Source: JAIVJZ01 sp036386515
GTDB taxonomy: Bacteria; Acidobacteriota; Blastocatellia; Pyrinomonadales; Pyrinomonadaceae
Length of the DNA stretch: 64,000 bases
Direction of reading: 5' to 3'
Assembly (NCBI GenBank): GCA_036386515.1
Contig: DASVVO010000086.1
Span: 37,906 to 101,905 of the forward strand
Part shown: piece after piece, positions 15,829 to 26,702 of the stretch
Layout of the letters: every line of letters begins with the position of its first letter
Position numbering within the stretch: position 1 is the first letter of the stretch
Notes under the pieces: generated by a model
What the model saw: the letters and a program-made list of their open reading frames with translations, nothing else
Told to the model about the DNA's origin: nothing
Database searches by the model: none
Translations under genes and position numbers: made by a program

Positions 15829-16902
15829 ATGTCAACCAACGCACACATCAAACAGTTTACGGTGGCCGACACCGACGCGCTCCTCGCCTTCCTGCGCGAA
15901 GCCTACCCGGACGACCCGCGCAAGAGCGAGCCGGTCTACTGGAAATGGCACTACCTGGAAAACCCGCACACCGACCTCGCGGACGTGCCGCTCTGGGTGT
16001 TGGAGGACGCGGGGCGCATCGTCGGGCAGGTGGCGACGATCCCGGTCGCGCTGAAAGTCGGTGCGGAGGAACGGCGCGCGATCTGGATTCTCGATTTCAT
16101 CGTCGGCGAAAATTATCGCGGGCAGCGTTGGGGGCGGCGTCTGCTCGACACGGCGCGCGAGCATTGCCGGACGATGCTCGCGCTCGGCATCAACGCGGGT
16201 TCGACCGGCGTGCTCAACAGTCAGAAGTGGGCGGCGATGGGCAGCATCAACCGTTATCACCTGCTGCTCAATCCGGGTCATGCCTTCAAAGAATTGGCGC
16301 GCGTGCCCGCGCTCGGCCGCGTCGTCAACACCGCCTACGCGCCTTTGCGCCCGCGCGCCGGGACGCTGGCCGCGCCGGGCGTCTCGCTGCGCCGTGTCGA
16401 ACGCTTCGACGCGGATTTCGACGACCTCTGGCAGCGGGCTTCGACGCAGTGGCCGTGCGCGGTGGTGCGCCGCGCCGCTTATCTCGACTGGCAGTTTCGG
16501 CGGCAGCCGGGCAAGCGATACGAGACGCTCGGACTCTACGCGGGCGGGCGGCTGGCGGGTTACGTCGTGCTGTTTTTTCGCAAGGCGGAGGGCGCGGCGT
16601 CGCCGAAGGTGGCCGTCAGCGATCTCTGTTACGACGCGCTCGCCGAATTCGACGTGATAGACGAACTTTTGCGCGCCGCGCTCGCTCTGTCCCTGGAGCG
16701 GCGCGCCGGGAGCCTGGTGGTGGACGTGCTCGATGCGCGCGTCGAGGAACGACTCGTGCGGCGCGGCTTCTGGCGCATCAAACGCGCGCCGGGCTTCATG
16801 GTCTACAGCGAGACCGAGCGTGAGTTGACGAACGACCCGCGCCACTGGTTTCTGACGCGCGCCGATTCCGACGTGAGCATCTTCGAGCATCCGAATTTGT
16901 GA
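15829..16902 (+). CDS. GNAT-family acyltransferase, probably envelope polysaccharide related
   Basis: A 357-residue protein with two acyltransferase-like halves. The first (about 5-150) is a GNAT fold with IWILDFIVGENYRGQRWGRRLLDTA, the acetyl-CoA loop R-G-Q-R-W-G, and GINAGSTGVLNSQKWAAMG. The second half (about 195-340) looks like a degenerate FemAB/GNAT domain with AYLDWQFRRQPGKRYETLGLYAGGRLAGYVVL. Proteins of this build often sit in polysaccharide clusters, and a polysaccharide deacetylase gene follows. ATG 15829 (MSTNAHIKQF) was chosen because the in-frame extension upstream is low-complexity. Substrate unknown. Confidence 0.75.
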   Translation: MSTNAHIKQFTVADTDALLAFLREAYPDDPRKSEPVYWKWHYLENPHTDLADVPLWVLEDAGRIVGQVATIPVALKVGAEERRAIWILDFIVGENYRGQRWGRRLLDTAREHCRTMLALGINAGSTGVLNSQKWAAMGSINRYHLLLNPGHAFKELARVPALGRVVNTAYAPLRPRAGTLAAPGVSLRRVERFDADFDDLWQRASTQWPCAVVRRAAYLDWQFRRQPGKRYETLGLYAGGRLAGYVVLFFRKAEGAASPKVAVSDLCYDALAEFDVIDELLRAALALSLERRAGSLVVDVLDARVEERLVRRGFWRIKRAPGFMVYSETERELTNDPRHWFLTRADSDVSIFEHPNL

Positions 16903-16921
16903 AATCGCGCGGCGAGTTGTT

Positions 16922-17152
16922 GAGAAGCTGTTTGAGAAAGTCCCGCAAGGGACGATTGACAATAGCCCGGCACTTGAGTGCCGGGAGAGAGAGAGGCAAA
17001 TACGTATCAAGTCCCGTAGGGACGATTGGATGTGCCGCCAAATCCGTCAATTGTCCCTACGGGACTCAACCCGTTCGCTCTGCCCGATCACCCGGCGCTC
17101 AAGTGCCGGGCTATTAGCAATCGTCCCTTGCGGGACTCGTTCAAACAGTCTC
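16922..17152. repeat. Nested 230-bp palindrome with REP-like motifs
   Basis: The outer arms, 16922-16985 and 17090-17152, are about 60-bp imperfect inverted copies. An inner pair at 17009-17029 and 17048-17069 is again inverted. The motif GTCCCGCAAGGGACGATTG occurs four times with small changes, and CCCGGCACTTGAGTGCCGGG is itself a palindrome. The element ends eight bases before the start codon of the polysaccharide deacetylase gene. Confidence 0.85.
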
Positions 17153-17159
17153 CAAAGAA

Positions 17160-17879
17160 ATGCAAGTTCCAGTCATCTTCTATCACAAGATAGACCGCCC
17201 CGCGCCCGACTCGCTCGTGCGCGGCGGGTTCACGCCGCCCGCGCGCTTCGCCCGCCAGATGCTATACCTCAAGCGGCACGGTTACGTTTTCTACACGGCC
17301 TCCGAACTCGTTGACCATTACCTGGCGCACGGCGAGTTTCCCCCGAACGGCATCAGCATTACGCTCGACGACGGTTGGGAAGACAACTATACGAACGCCT
17401 TCCCCGTCCTCAAACGCTTCGGCGTCAAGGCCACGATCTTCACCATCCCTTCCTGCATCGGGCAGACGGCTTACAAGGCGCAGGCCGAGGGCGAGGGCGC
17501 GCGCCCGCACCTCACGCGCGAGGAGATTTTGGAGATGTCCGCGGCGGGCATCGAGTTCGGTTCGCACACGCTCAACCACAAGTTGCTGCACGAGATTTCC
17601 GAGGCGGAGGTGCGCGAGGAAGTGTTCGAGTCGAAGCGGCAGTTGGAGGAGTTGCTGCAAAAGCCCTGCAAAGTTCTGGCCTATCCGGCCGGATTTTTTT
17701 CCGACGCGGCGCGGGCGGCCTGCCGCGCGGCCGGGCATACGGCCGCCTTCACCACCCATTACGGCCCCTCCGACCCGCTCGACCTCTACGCCCTCAATCG
17801 CACCGAAATCCTGCGCCGCGACCGTTTCCTGTTCCAGTTCGCGCGCAAAGTAAAACCGTTTCGCGCCCCGCGCCCGTAA
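17160..17879 (+). CDS. Polysaccharide deacetylase (NodB-type, CE4)
   Basis: A 239-residue carbohydrate esterase 4 protein, expected to remove N- or O-acetyl groups from a surface polysaccharide or peptidoglycan. Motif 1 is SITLDDGWEDN with Asp70 (base) and Asp71 (metal). Motif 2 is FGSHTLNH with metal ligands His136 and His140. The YPAG segment near residue 180 corresponds to motif 3. No signal peptide is evident, so it may act in the cytoplasm or be anchored by a partner. The ATG at 17160 is right at the edge of the nested palindrome and lacks a clear ribosome binding site. Confidence 0.9.
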   Translation: MQVPVIFYHKIDRPAPDSLVRGGFTPPARFARQMLYLKRHGYVFYTASELVDHYLAHGEFPPNGISITLDDGWEDNYTNAFPVLKRFGVKATIFTIPSCIGQTAYKAQAEGEGARPHLTREEILEMSAAGIEFGSHTLNHKLLHEISEAEVREEVFESKRQLEELLQKPCKVLAYPAGFFSDAARAACRAAGHTAAFTTHYGPSDPLDLYALNRTEILRRDRFLFQFARKVKPFRAPRP

Positions 17880-17919
17880 AGCCGGTGGCCGCTCTTTACT
17901 GCCCGCGCGCGGGGGCGTG

Positions 17920-17928
17920 TGCTATATT
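17920..17928 (+). promoter_or_regulatory. Putative extended -10 for the receiver-ATPase gene
   Basis: TGCTATATT has the extended -10 form (TG, one base, TATATT), about 137 bp before ATG 18065. No good -35 is visible at the usual distance. Confidence 0.4.
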
Positions 17929-18064
17929 CTGGAAACCTCGTGACGCCGATGGGCGTACAACGTAGCGGTTAAGCGTGTCTCCCCGGACGCGCTTTTTCAG
18001 TGCCCTCCCCGAAGTGTTCAAGGTGTTCAAGGTGTTCGCAAGTCTCGGACGGAATCGGTGATGG

Positions 18065-18982
18065 ATGGATAAACGTCGAATCCTGATCGTGGATGCCAAC
18101 AAGGAACTGCGCACGCTCTTGTCGCAGGTGCTCGGCGAGTTCGGCCACGAGGTCGTCGCCACGGGCAACCGCGACGAAGCCCTCGCCCGCGAAGACCTCG
18201 AAGACTTCGACCTCATCATCAGCGACCTGACGGAAGACGCCGACGGCGGCGTGCAAATCCTGAGCGAGATCAAGCGCAAGCGGCTGGTCGTGCCCGTCGT
18301 CGTCTCGTCGGAGGACACGCTGCACCCCGGTCTCGTCAAAGCCTTCAAGATGGGCGCGGCCAACTACCTGCGCCGCCCCTACGACAAGCAGGAACTGCAA
18401 GCCATCGTCGAGAAGACGCTCGGCTACAAACTCCGCTTCGTCGAAGACATGAAGGTGATGCCGTTCGTGCGCGAGCGCATCGAGTTCGAGTTGCCGAGCG
18501 ATCTCTCGCTGATGAACGGCGTGCTCCATTACCTCCACGAGCGCGTCACCAAACTCGGCATCATCAATCCCGAACGCTCCAATCTCTTCATCGCGCTCGA
18601 CGAGGCTTTCGTCAACGCCGTCAAGCACGGCAACAAGTACGACCAGCGGAAACTCGTTCGCATCACGGCCGACCTCTCCCCGAAAGAGGCGCGCTTCACC
18701 ATCGAAGACGAGGGCGAAGGCTTCAACGTCAAAGAGATTCCAGACCCGCGCGACCCGGCCAATTTGTTCAAGACTTCGGGGCGCGGCGTGCTCCTGATTT
18801 ACAACATTATGGACGAGGTCGCGTACAATGATCGCGGCAATCGCCTGACCATGGTTAAACGTCCCGAAGAATCTTTCGACAACAAACTGATTGACTCTCT
18901 CACGCCCGAAGAACGCCGCCACCACAGTGGCAGCCCCGCGAACGACAGCGACCCGACACGCCGACGCCCCGGCCGCGGTTGA
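18065..18982 (+). CDS. Receiver domain fused to RsbW-like ATPase/anti-sigma domain
   Basis: A 305-residue signalling protein. Residues 1-125 form a response-regulator receiver with Asp54 (IISDL) as the likely phosphosite; the acidic pocket keeps Asp10, but the usual second acidic residue is Ala11 and the conserved Lys before Pro is Arg (LRRPYD). Residues about 135-270 form a GHKL ATPase of the RsbW/SpoIIAB type, with N-box ALDEAFVNAVKHGN, DEGEGFN, and GRGVLLI. There is no phosphatase or His-phosphotransfer domain. Such fusions may control an anti-sigma/anti-anti-sigma switch by phosphorylation (inference). The C-terminal 35 residues are disordered. Confidence 0.85.
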   Translation: MDKRRILIVDANKELRTLLSQVLGEFGHEVVATGNRDEALAREDLEDFDLIISDLTEDADGGVQILSEIKRKRLVVPVVVSSEDTLHPGLVKAFKMGAANYLRRPYDKQELQAIVEKTLGYKLRFVEDMKVMPFVRERIEFELPSDLSLMNGVLHYLHERVTKLGIINPERSNLFIALDEAFVNAVKHGNKYDQRKLVRITADLSPKEARFTIEDEGEGFNVKEIPDPRDPANLFKTSGRGVLLIYNIMDEVAYNDRGNRLTMVKRPEESFDNKLIDSLTPEERRHHSGSPANDSDPTRRRPGRG

Positions 18983-19046
18983 CGGGCGCGCGACCGTCGT
19001 CGCCGCGACGGCGACGACCGCCCACGGCGACGATGCACTCCCGCCG

Positions 19047-20570
19047 ATGCGCCGCGCGTGGCGTTTCTGGCTTCCGCCCGCCGCCCTCGCGCTCCTGCTC
19101 ACAATCTTTTTCAGAGACCCTTTCGCCGGAGACTGGGACGCGCTCGACTACACGATCAACGCCGTGCGCGGCGTGCCGTCCTCGATGCTCTTCGGGCGGA
19201 TGCTGTTCATCTTCACGAACCACGCGGCCTATCGCCTCGCGCACGCTCTCTTCGGGTTGCAGACGGAGCACGCCTACCTTCTCTTCAAGTACATGGTCGT
19301 CGCGCAGACGCCCTTCGCCGTCGTCGCCTGCTGGACGCTCGCGCGCGAGTTAACGGGGTCGCTCAAAGCGGCGACGGTCGCCGCCCTGATGCTCGCGCTC
19401 TCGCCCCTCTTCATCGTCTACAGCGGGCAGGCCATGACGGAGACGCCTTCGCTCCTGTTGGTTTCGGTCGCGCTCGTCATGCACGTGCGCGGCGTGCGGG
19501 GGCGCGTCATGTGGCGGGTGATGTTGGGCGCGGCGTTGCTCGGCCTGTGCGTCAACGTGCGCGAGCCGATGGGGTTCTTCGGCCTGTGGCTCCTGCTCGC
19601 GCCCACCTGCTACGGGTGGAAACTCAACCGGCGCGGAGTGCTTTTGACGGCCGCCGCCTGCGCGATCTTTTTAGTTTGCGCCCTCGCGCCGTTCGCCGTC
19701 TGGTGGTTGGCGGACGTGGGCGGCTTCCGGCAGGCGTGGTACGGGTGGGTCGCTTCGATGCGCGCGGAGTCGGCGTTGCACCCGGTCAAGCTCGGCAACC
19801 TCGTGCCGTTCACGCAACTCTTCATCATCGTCGCGCCGGTGACGGTTGCCCTGCTGCCCTTCGCCCTGCGCCGCGAGTGGCGCGAGCGCGGTTGGACTCC
19901 GCTGCTCGCGCTCGCGCTCGTCGGCCTCTGCTGCAACCTGATGTTGCTGGCGAACTACAGCACGGTCATCAACGCGCGCTACCAGTTGACCGGGCTGCCC
20001 GGACTCGTCCCCCTCTCGGCCGCTTACCTGGTCGATCGCTGGACGGCGCGCACGCGCGGCCACGCACGGCGCGCCTTCGCCTATGCCGGCGCGACGGTGG
20101 TGGCGGTCTCTTTGCTCGTCGGCGCGCTCGTCTACGTGTTCACGCGGCAGACGCTCGCCAATCATGGGATGACCAAAGACTACCGGGCGCGGCTCGCGCG
20201 TCTGCCCGTGGATGCGGTGGTGATGGCGGGCGGGCAGACCGTCTCGGTAAACTATTATCGCGGCCTCGGCTTCGGCCGTTGGGACGTGATCGGCACGGGC
20301 GGCGGCTGGCCTGGCGCCCGGCTCACGCAGCAGATCGAATGGCACCTGCAACAAGGCCACCGCGTCTTCGTGGACGTTGACCCGCGCCTCTGGTCGATGG
20401 ACGGCTGGCACGAACAGGAGACGCGCGCCCTCGTCAAACTGGCGGAGAGCTTCCGCTTCCGTCACCACTCCGCGACGTTCTACGAGCTTCGCCCGCGCCA
20501 CGACGAGACGGCCGACGACGACCCGAACTTGCGAATTTTACTGACCAAGCCCAGAGCGAGATTCCGCTAA
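19047..20570 (+). CDS. GT-C (GT39/ArnT-like) membrane glycosyltransferase
   Basis: A polytopic membrane protein of about 507 residues with ten or more hydrophobic helices and a soluble C-terminal domain. The first lumenal loop has FAGDWDALDYTINA, which fits the catalytic acidic motif of polyprenyl-phosphate-sugar-dependent GT-C enzymes, and later NYSTVINARYQLTGLPGLVPL resembles the PMT/ArnT region. It would transfer a sugar from a lipid carrier outside the cytoplasm to protein, lipid A or polysaccharide; which one is unknown. The frame extends to TTG 18891, overlapping the previous gene; ATG 19047 is preferred because the hydrophobic segment starts directly after it. Confidence 0.75.
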   Translation: MRRAWRFWLPPAALALLLTIFFRDPFAGDWDALDYTINAVRGVPSSMLFGRMLFIFTNHAAYRLAHALFGLQTEHAYLLFKYMVVAQTPFAVVACWTLARELTGSLKAATVAALMLALSPLFIVYSGQAMTETPSLLLVSVALVMHVRGVRGRVMWRVMLGAALLGLCVNVREPMGFFGLWLLLAPTCYGWKLNRRGVLLTAAACAIFLVCALAPFAVWWLADVGGFRQAWYGWVASMRAESALHPVKLGNLVPFTQLFIIVAPVTVALLPFALRREWRERGWTPLLALALVGLCCNLMLLANYSTVINARYQLTGLPGLVPLSAAYLVDRWTARTRGHARRAFAYAGATVVAVSLLVGALVYVFTRQTLANHGMTKDYRARLARLPVDAVVMAGGQTVSVNYYRGLGFGRWDVIGTGGGWPGARLTQQIEWHLQQGHRVFVDVDPRLWSMDGWHEQETRALVKLAESFRFRHHSATFYELRPRHDETADDDPNLRILLTKPRARFR

Positions 20571-20579
20571 CCGCTGAAC

Positions 20580-20675
20580 AAGGGATGAAGGATGAGGGAT
20601 GAGGGATGAAAGAAAGCATTCAACTTCTTAAGTAGTTTTCCTGATTCATCCCTCATCCCTCCGCCCTCATCCCTG
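20580..20675. repeat. Inverted heptamer array, GATGAGG family
   Basis: GATGAGG heptamers at about 20583-20610 and inverted CCTCATC units at about 20643-20673 around a 35-bp loop. It lies directly upstream of lolC. Confidence 0.88.
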
Positions 20676-20682
20676 CTTTTTT

Positions 20683-22053
20683 ATGCCTTACGAACTTTTT
20701 CTCGCCCTGCGTTACCTGCGCTCGAAGCGGCGCGGGCGGCGTGCGAGTGCGCGCGTGACCGCGCTGGCGGGCGTCGCGGGAATCGCTTGCGGTGTCGGCT
20801 CGCTCATCTTCGCGCTCGCGCTGGCGAACGGTTTCCAGGACGAGATGCGCGACAAAATCCTGCGCGGCACGGCGCACATCACGCTCTCGCGCGCCGACGG
20901 CGACGGGTTCATCGAAGATGTGCCCGGCGTGCTGGCGCGCGTGCGCGCGGTCGAGGGCGTGGTTGATGCCGCGCCGACGAGTTACACGGGCGCGCTGCTC
21001 GCCGGCGCGGGCGGCGAGTCATACACGATCATGCGCGGCGTCGAGCCAAGCTCCGCGCGCGGCGTCGCGGAGATTCGCCGCACGCTCGTCGCGGGCGCGG
21101 TCGAATCCCTGTTCGCGGAAGACGCGGCGGAGGAGCGCGCCGCCGCGTCGAAACGACATCCCGACGCGCCCGTGCCGGGCGAGACGGAGCCGGGCGAGAC
21201 GGAGCCGGAGGCGGGAACTTTGTTCGGCGTGCCGCTCGACGGGCAGGACGCATCGCCCGCACCCGTCATCATCGGCGCGGAACTGGCGGCGCGCACCGGC
21301 CTCGAACGCCTCGGCGAAGAGGGCTGGCTCATCACCGGCCGGAGATTTTCCGAGCCGCCGTATTTTGTGACGCACACCGAGCGCGTCCGCGTCGCGGGCA
21401 TCTTCCGCTCCGGCCTCCACGAATACGATGCGACGTGGGTTTACGTCGCGCTCCCCCGCATCACGGGGCAGACAAGCGCGCCCGAATCGAGCGCGCCCGT
21501 CATCAGCATCGAGACGGCCGACATCTATCACACGCGGCAGACGGCGGAGCGCGTGCGCCATGCGCTCGGCGCGGGCTTCAAGACGGTTGACTGGCAGGAG
21601 GCGAACGCGCCCCTCTTCGCCGCCCTCCAACTCGAACGTCGCACCGTCGCGCTGATCATCGCGCTCATCATGTTCGTCGCCGCGCTCAACATCACCACCA
21701 CGCTCGCGCTCGTCGTCGTCGAACGCCGCGCGGACATCGCCATCCTCGGCGCGATGGGGGCGCGCGCACGCAGCATCATGCTCGTCTTCATCTGCGAGGG
21801 CGCGATCATCGGCGCGACGGGCGCGGGACTTGGCGTCGCGCTCGGCCTCGCCGCCTGCTTCCTCGGCGACCGCTACAAACTCGTCTCGCTGCCCGCCGAC
21901 GTTTACTCGCTCAGTGCGATCCCCTTTCACCCGCACCCGCGCGACGTGTTGCTGGCCGCCCTCGCCGCCTTCGTCGTCAGCCTGCTCGCCACGATCTACC
22001 CGGCGCGCTCCGCCGCGCGGCTCAAACCGGCCGAGGCTCTGCGGTATGAGTAA
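20683..22053 (+). CDS. Lipoprotein-releasing ABC permease LolC/LolE-like
   Basis: Inner-membrane subunit that extracts outer-membrane lipoproteins for transport by LolA-like carriers. The product is 456 residues: a cytoplasmic N-terminus (MPYELFLALRYLRSKRR), one TM helix (about 28-52), a large periplasmic domain (about 53-320) and three C-terminal TM helices (about 325-345, 370-395, 420-440). The conserved ERRADIAILGAMGARARSI coupling segment and the ending ARLKPAEALRYE are diagnostic of the family. The matching ATPase follows after a repeat array. Only one permease is present, suggesting a LolF-like homodimer or a partner elsewhere (inference). Confidence 0.92.
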   Translation: MPYELFLALRYLRSKRRGRRASARVTALAGVAGIACGVGSLIFALALANGFQDEMRDKILRGTAHITLSRADGDGFIEDVPGVLARVRAVEGVVDAAPTSYTGALLAGAGGESYTIMRGVEPSSARGVAEIRRTLVAGAVESLFAEDAAEERAAASKRHPDAPVPGETEPGETEPEAGTLFGVPLDGQDASPAPVIIGAELAARTGLERLGEEGWLITGRRFSEPPYFVTHTERVRVAGIFRSGLHEYDATWVYVALPRITGQTSAPESSAPVISIETADIYHTRQTAERVRHALGAGFKTVDWQEANAPLFAALQLERRTVALIIALIMFVAALNITTTLALVVVERRADIAILGAMGARARSIMLVFICEGAIIGATGAGLGVALGLAACFLGDRYKLVSLPADVYSLSAIPFHPHPRDVLLAALAAFVVSLLATIYPARSAARLKPAEALRYE

Positions 22054-22253
22054 GGTTTCAAGTTTCAGGTTTCAGGTTTCAAGTTTCAAGTTTCAGGTTT
22101 CAGGTCAGAACGTTTTCCGACTTGAACTCCGACCCCCGAACCGCCAACCTTCAGACTTGAAACTTGAAACTTGAAACCTGAAACCTGAAACTTCAGACTT
22201 CAAACTTCTTCAGTCCTGAAACTTGAAACCTGAAACTTGAAACCTGAAACCTT
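22054..22253. repeat. Long inverted heptamer array, TTTCAAG family, between lolC and lolD
   Basis: TTTCAAG/TTTCAGG heptamers start right after the lolC stop, a unique segment follows at about 22108-22155, and then two runs of inverted CTTGAAA/CCTGAAA units reach about 22253. The last units are in frame with lolD and include its likely start codon. Confidence 0.9.
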
Positions 22254-22932
22254 TTTAGACGTGCGCGAACTGCGCAAGGCTTACGCGTCGCCGTCGGGGG
22301 CGGCGTTGGAGGTGTTGCGCGGCGTGTCGTTCACGCTGGCGGCGGGCGAGATGTTGGCCGTGATGGGAGCGTCGGGCGCGGGCAAGTCCACCCTACTGCA
22401 CTTGCTCGGCGGGCTGGACACGGCCGACGGCGGCAGCGTGCGTCTCGGCGAGGTCGAGCTGACGCGCACGCGCGGCGCGGAACTGGCGCGCGTGCGTAAC
22501 GAGCAGGTCGGGTTCGTCTTTCAGTTTCATCATCTGCTGCCGGACTTGAGCGCGCTGGAGAATGTCGCGTTGCCGCTCATGGTCGCGCGCCGCTCGCCGC
22601 GCGCGGCGCGTGCAGCGGCGGGCGCGATGCTGGCGGCGGTCGGTTTGAGCGAGCGCGCGTCGCATCGCCCCGGCGAACTTTCGGGCGGCGAACAGCAGCG
22701 CGCGGCCATCGCCCGCGCCCTCGTCCACGAGCCGCGCATCGTGCTGGCCGACGAGCCGACCGGCAATCTCGACGCCCGCACCGGCGAGGCCGTCGCCGTC
22801 CTTCTCTCCACGCTCGCACGCACGCGCGGCGCAGCCATCATCGTCGCCACGCACAACGAACAACTCGCACGCGCCTGCGACCGCACGCTCATACTGCAAG
22901 ACGGGCTTTTGCGTGAGCCGGAAATCCCTTGA
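22237..22932 (+). CDS. lolD: Lipoprotein-releasing ABC ATPase LolD-like
   Basis: ATP-binding subunit paired with the LolC/E-like permease, 231 residues. Walker A is GASGAGKST, the Q-loop is FVFQFHHLLPDLSALENV, the signature is LSGGEQQR, and Walker B is IVLADEPTGNLD, all as in the LolD/MacB group. The first conserved residues (FLDVRELRKAY) are preceded in frame only by repeat DNA: the sole start that keeps the first beta strand is TTG 22237, inside the array. GTG 22261 would cut into the strand. No ribosome binding site is visible, so expression may depend on readthrough or on sequences in the array. Confidence 0.88.
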   Translation: MKPETFLDVRELRKAYASPSGAALEVLRGVSFTLAAGEMLAVMGASGAGKSTLLHLLGGLDTADGGSVRLGEVELTRTRGAELARVRNEQVGFVFQFHHLLPDLSALENVALPLMVARRSPRAARAAAGAMLAAVGLSERASHRPGELSGGEQQRAAIARALVHEPRIVLADEPTGNLDARTGEAVAVLLSTLARTRGAAIIVATHNEQLARACDRTLILQDGLLREPEIP

Positions 22933-23018
22933 ACCGCGCGCCCGTCGCAATTCTCTCCACCTTCGCTTGGCCGCACATGGGCGACGGAAAAACCGTCTAT
23001 CTTTTCTTTCGCCGCGCA

Positions 23019-23027
23019 TGCTATAAA
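23019..23027 (+). promoter_or_regulatory. Putative extended -10 promoter element
   Basis: TGCTATAAA has the extended -10 form, about 87 bp before the GTG start at 23114. It lies in the 180-bp gap after lolD. Confidence 0.45.
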
Positions 23028-23113
23028 AATTATCGGGCACTTGGTCGAACCGCCCGCCCGCCCCAATCTCACCTGATAGATTTTTCACGCGAAAGTTTGA
23101 GGAGTAAAAATTC

Positions 23114-23767
23114 GTGAACCGGAAAATATTTCGCGGCGTGATGTTGCTGCTGGCCTCCGTGTGTGTGCTGTCGGCGGCCGCCGCGCAAGGGCAATCCCCG
23201 GCGCGTGCGCGGCGGGGCGGTGGCGGCGGGCTGGATAATTTGTCTCTGCCGTCAACGACGGCGCGCGTGGCGTCGGCCTCGACCGGCGCGAGCGCGTGGC
23301 AGACGTTTGCGCCGGAAGGCGCGGGCTTCTCCGTCTCGCTGCCGGGGATGCCGGACGAACCGGCGCGGGCGGGCGGGCAAACGGCGGCCGCCGCGCAGTT
23401 TCGCAACTACCGTCTCGCCGCCGGGGGGTTGAAGTTTGAAATAGGGCGCACGGGGCAACTGCCGGAACAACTCGTGTCGCGAGCCGACTACGTGGAGAAA
23501 TTTTTCGCGGGCGCGGCCGAGGGCATCACCGCCGCGCTGTCGCGGGAGAATCAGCAACTCAAATTCAAACTCGTCTCCGAAGAGGCCGTCTCGCTCGACG
23601 GCTACGAGGGGCGCGAGTTTGAATTTGCCGCCGCGGGGCATCGCGCCGTGGCGCGCCTCTTCCTCGTCGAACGCTCCATCTACGGTCTCAGCATCATCGG
23701 CGCGAATAGCGAGATGACGGCCGAGAACGTCAACCGCTTTCTCGACTCGTTTGCGCTGACACAGTAA
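23114..23767 (+). CDS. Exported protein of unknown function
   Basis: A 217-residue protein starting at GTG 23114 with a signal peptide (basic start, hydrophobic core MLLLASVCVLSAAAA, cleavage near AQG). A Gly/Arg-rich linker follows, then a globular domain of about 150 residues with the pattern WQTFAPEGAGFSVSLPGMPDEP and a closing YGLSIIGANSEMTAENVNRFLDSFAL. This resembles a small periplasmic or surface domain seen repeatedly in Acidobacteriota proteins; a distant PsbP-like fold is possible but unproven. It has its own upstream promoter element and is followed by a heptamer array. Confidence 0.7.
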   Translation: MNRKIFRGVMLLLASVCVLSAAAAQGQSPARARRGGGGGLDNLSLPSTTARVASASTGASAWQTFAPEGAGFSVSLPGMPDEPARAGGQTAAAAQFRNYRLAAGGLKFEIGRTGQLPEQLVSRADYVEKFFAGAAEGITAALSRENQQLKFKLVSEEAVSLDGYEGREFEFAAAGHRAVARLFLVERSIYGLSIIGANSEMTAENVNRFLDSFALTQ

Positions 23768-23774
23768 GAATTTA

Positions 23775-23869
23775 CGGGGAAAGGGGAAGGGGGAAGGGGG
23801 AAGGGTAAAGCGGAAACGCGCCGGTGAACGCTTGCCCTTTACCCCTTCCCCCTTACCCTTTCCCCTGAC
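23775..23869. repeat. Inverted heptamer array, GGGGAAA/GGGGAAG family
   Basis: Left arm of GGGGAAA and GGGGAAG heptamers (about 23777-23810), a 25-bp loop, right arm of inverted CTTCCCC/TTTCCCC units to about 23869. It lies just upstream of the clpC promoter element. Confidence 0.9.
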
Positions 23870-23908
23870 TTGAATTTCCTTTCTCTTCTGCCTTTCGCCG
23901 CATTAGGT

Positions 23909-23914
23909 TATAAT
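23909..23914 (+). promoter_or_regulatory. Putative -10 element of the clpC promoter
   Basis: A perfect TATAAT, about 93 bp before the clpC start codon and directly downstream of a heptamer array. No clear -35 is seen. Confidence 0.45.
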
Positions 23915-24006
23915 GCGCGCGGGCAGACGTGAGGAGTTTTTTATCTCTGCTTCTCGTCCGACGCCACACCAAAAAGTTTTCATCGGCAACTTCAGTAAAT
24001 CGTTTT

Positions 24007-26409
<2,403 letters not shown>

Positions 26410-26412
26410 AGT

Positions 26413-26510
26413 TAAGGAAAAAGGGGAAAGGTAAAAGGGGAAAGGGGAATGGTAAGCTCCCTGTTTCGGGGAGTTCGCGCCCTTGCCCTTTGCCCTTTCC
26501 CCTTTTACCC
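26413..26510. repeat. Inverted heptamer array, GGGGAAA family
   Basis: GGGGAAA and GGTAAAA heptamers at about 26419-26450, then inverted TTGCCCT/TTTCCCC units at about 26482-26510. It begins shortly after the clpC stop. The right arm overlaps the possible -35 of the bamA promoter. Confidence 0.88.
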
Positions 26511-26519
26511 TTGTATAAT
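26490..26519 (+). promoter_or_regulatory. Putative bamA promoter
   Basis: TTGCCC (26490-26495) and TATAAT (26514-26519) with an 18-bp spacer. The -35 lies inside the heptamer array. The start codon is about 184 bp downstream, leaving a long leader. Confidence 0.5.
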
Positions 26520-26702
26520 GCGCGCCTTTGCCCGACTCGACGGCTGGCAACTGGCGGCGGCGGACGTGAATCCAAGCCTCCGATACTCATTCTGAACCGT
26601 ACCCCGTTTCGTGTCTTGATACGTGCCGCCGGCGGGTACACGAAAAAGGATTCGATTTCCTACTTCCCAAAGTATTTTTCTGCTTTGAGGCAAAAAGCAA
26701 TT

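Noticed and set aside
22929..23117. A 62-codon frame between lolD and the exported-protein gene
   Set aside because: No ribosome binding site or family; the segment contains a promoter-like element and is probably untranslated.
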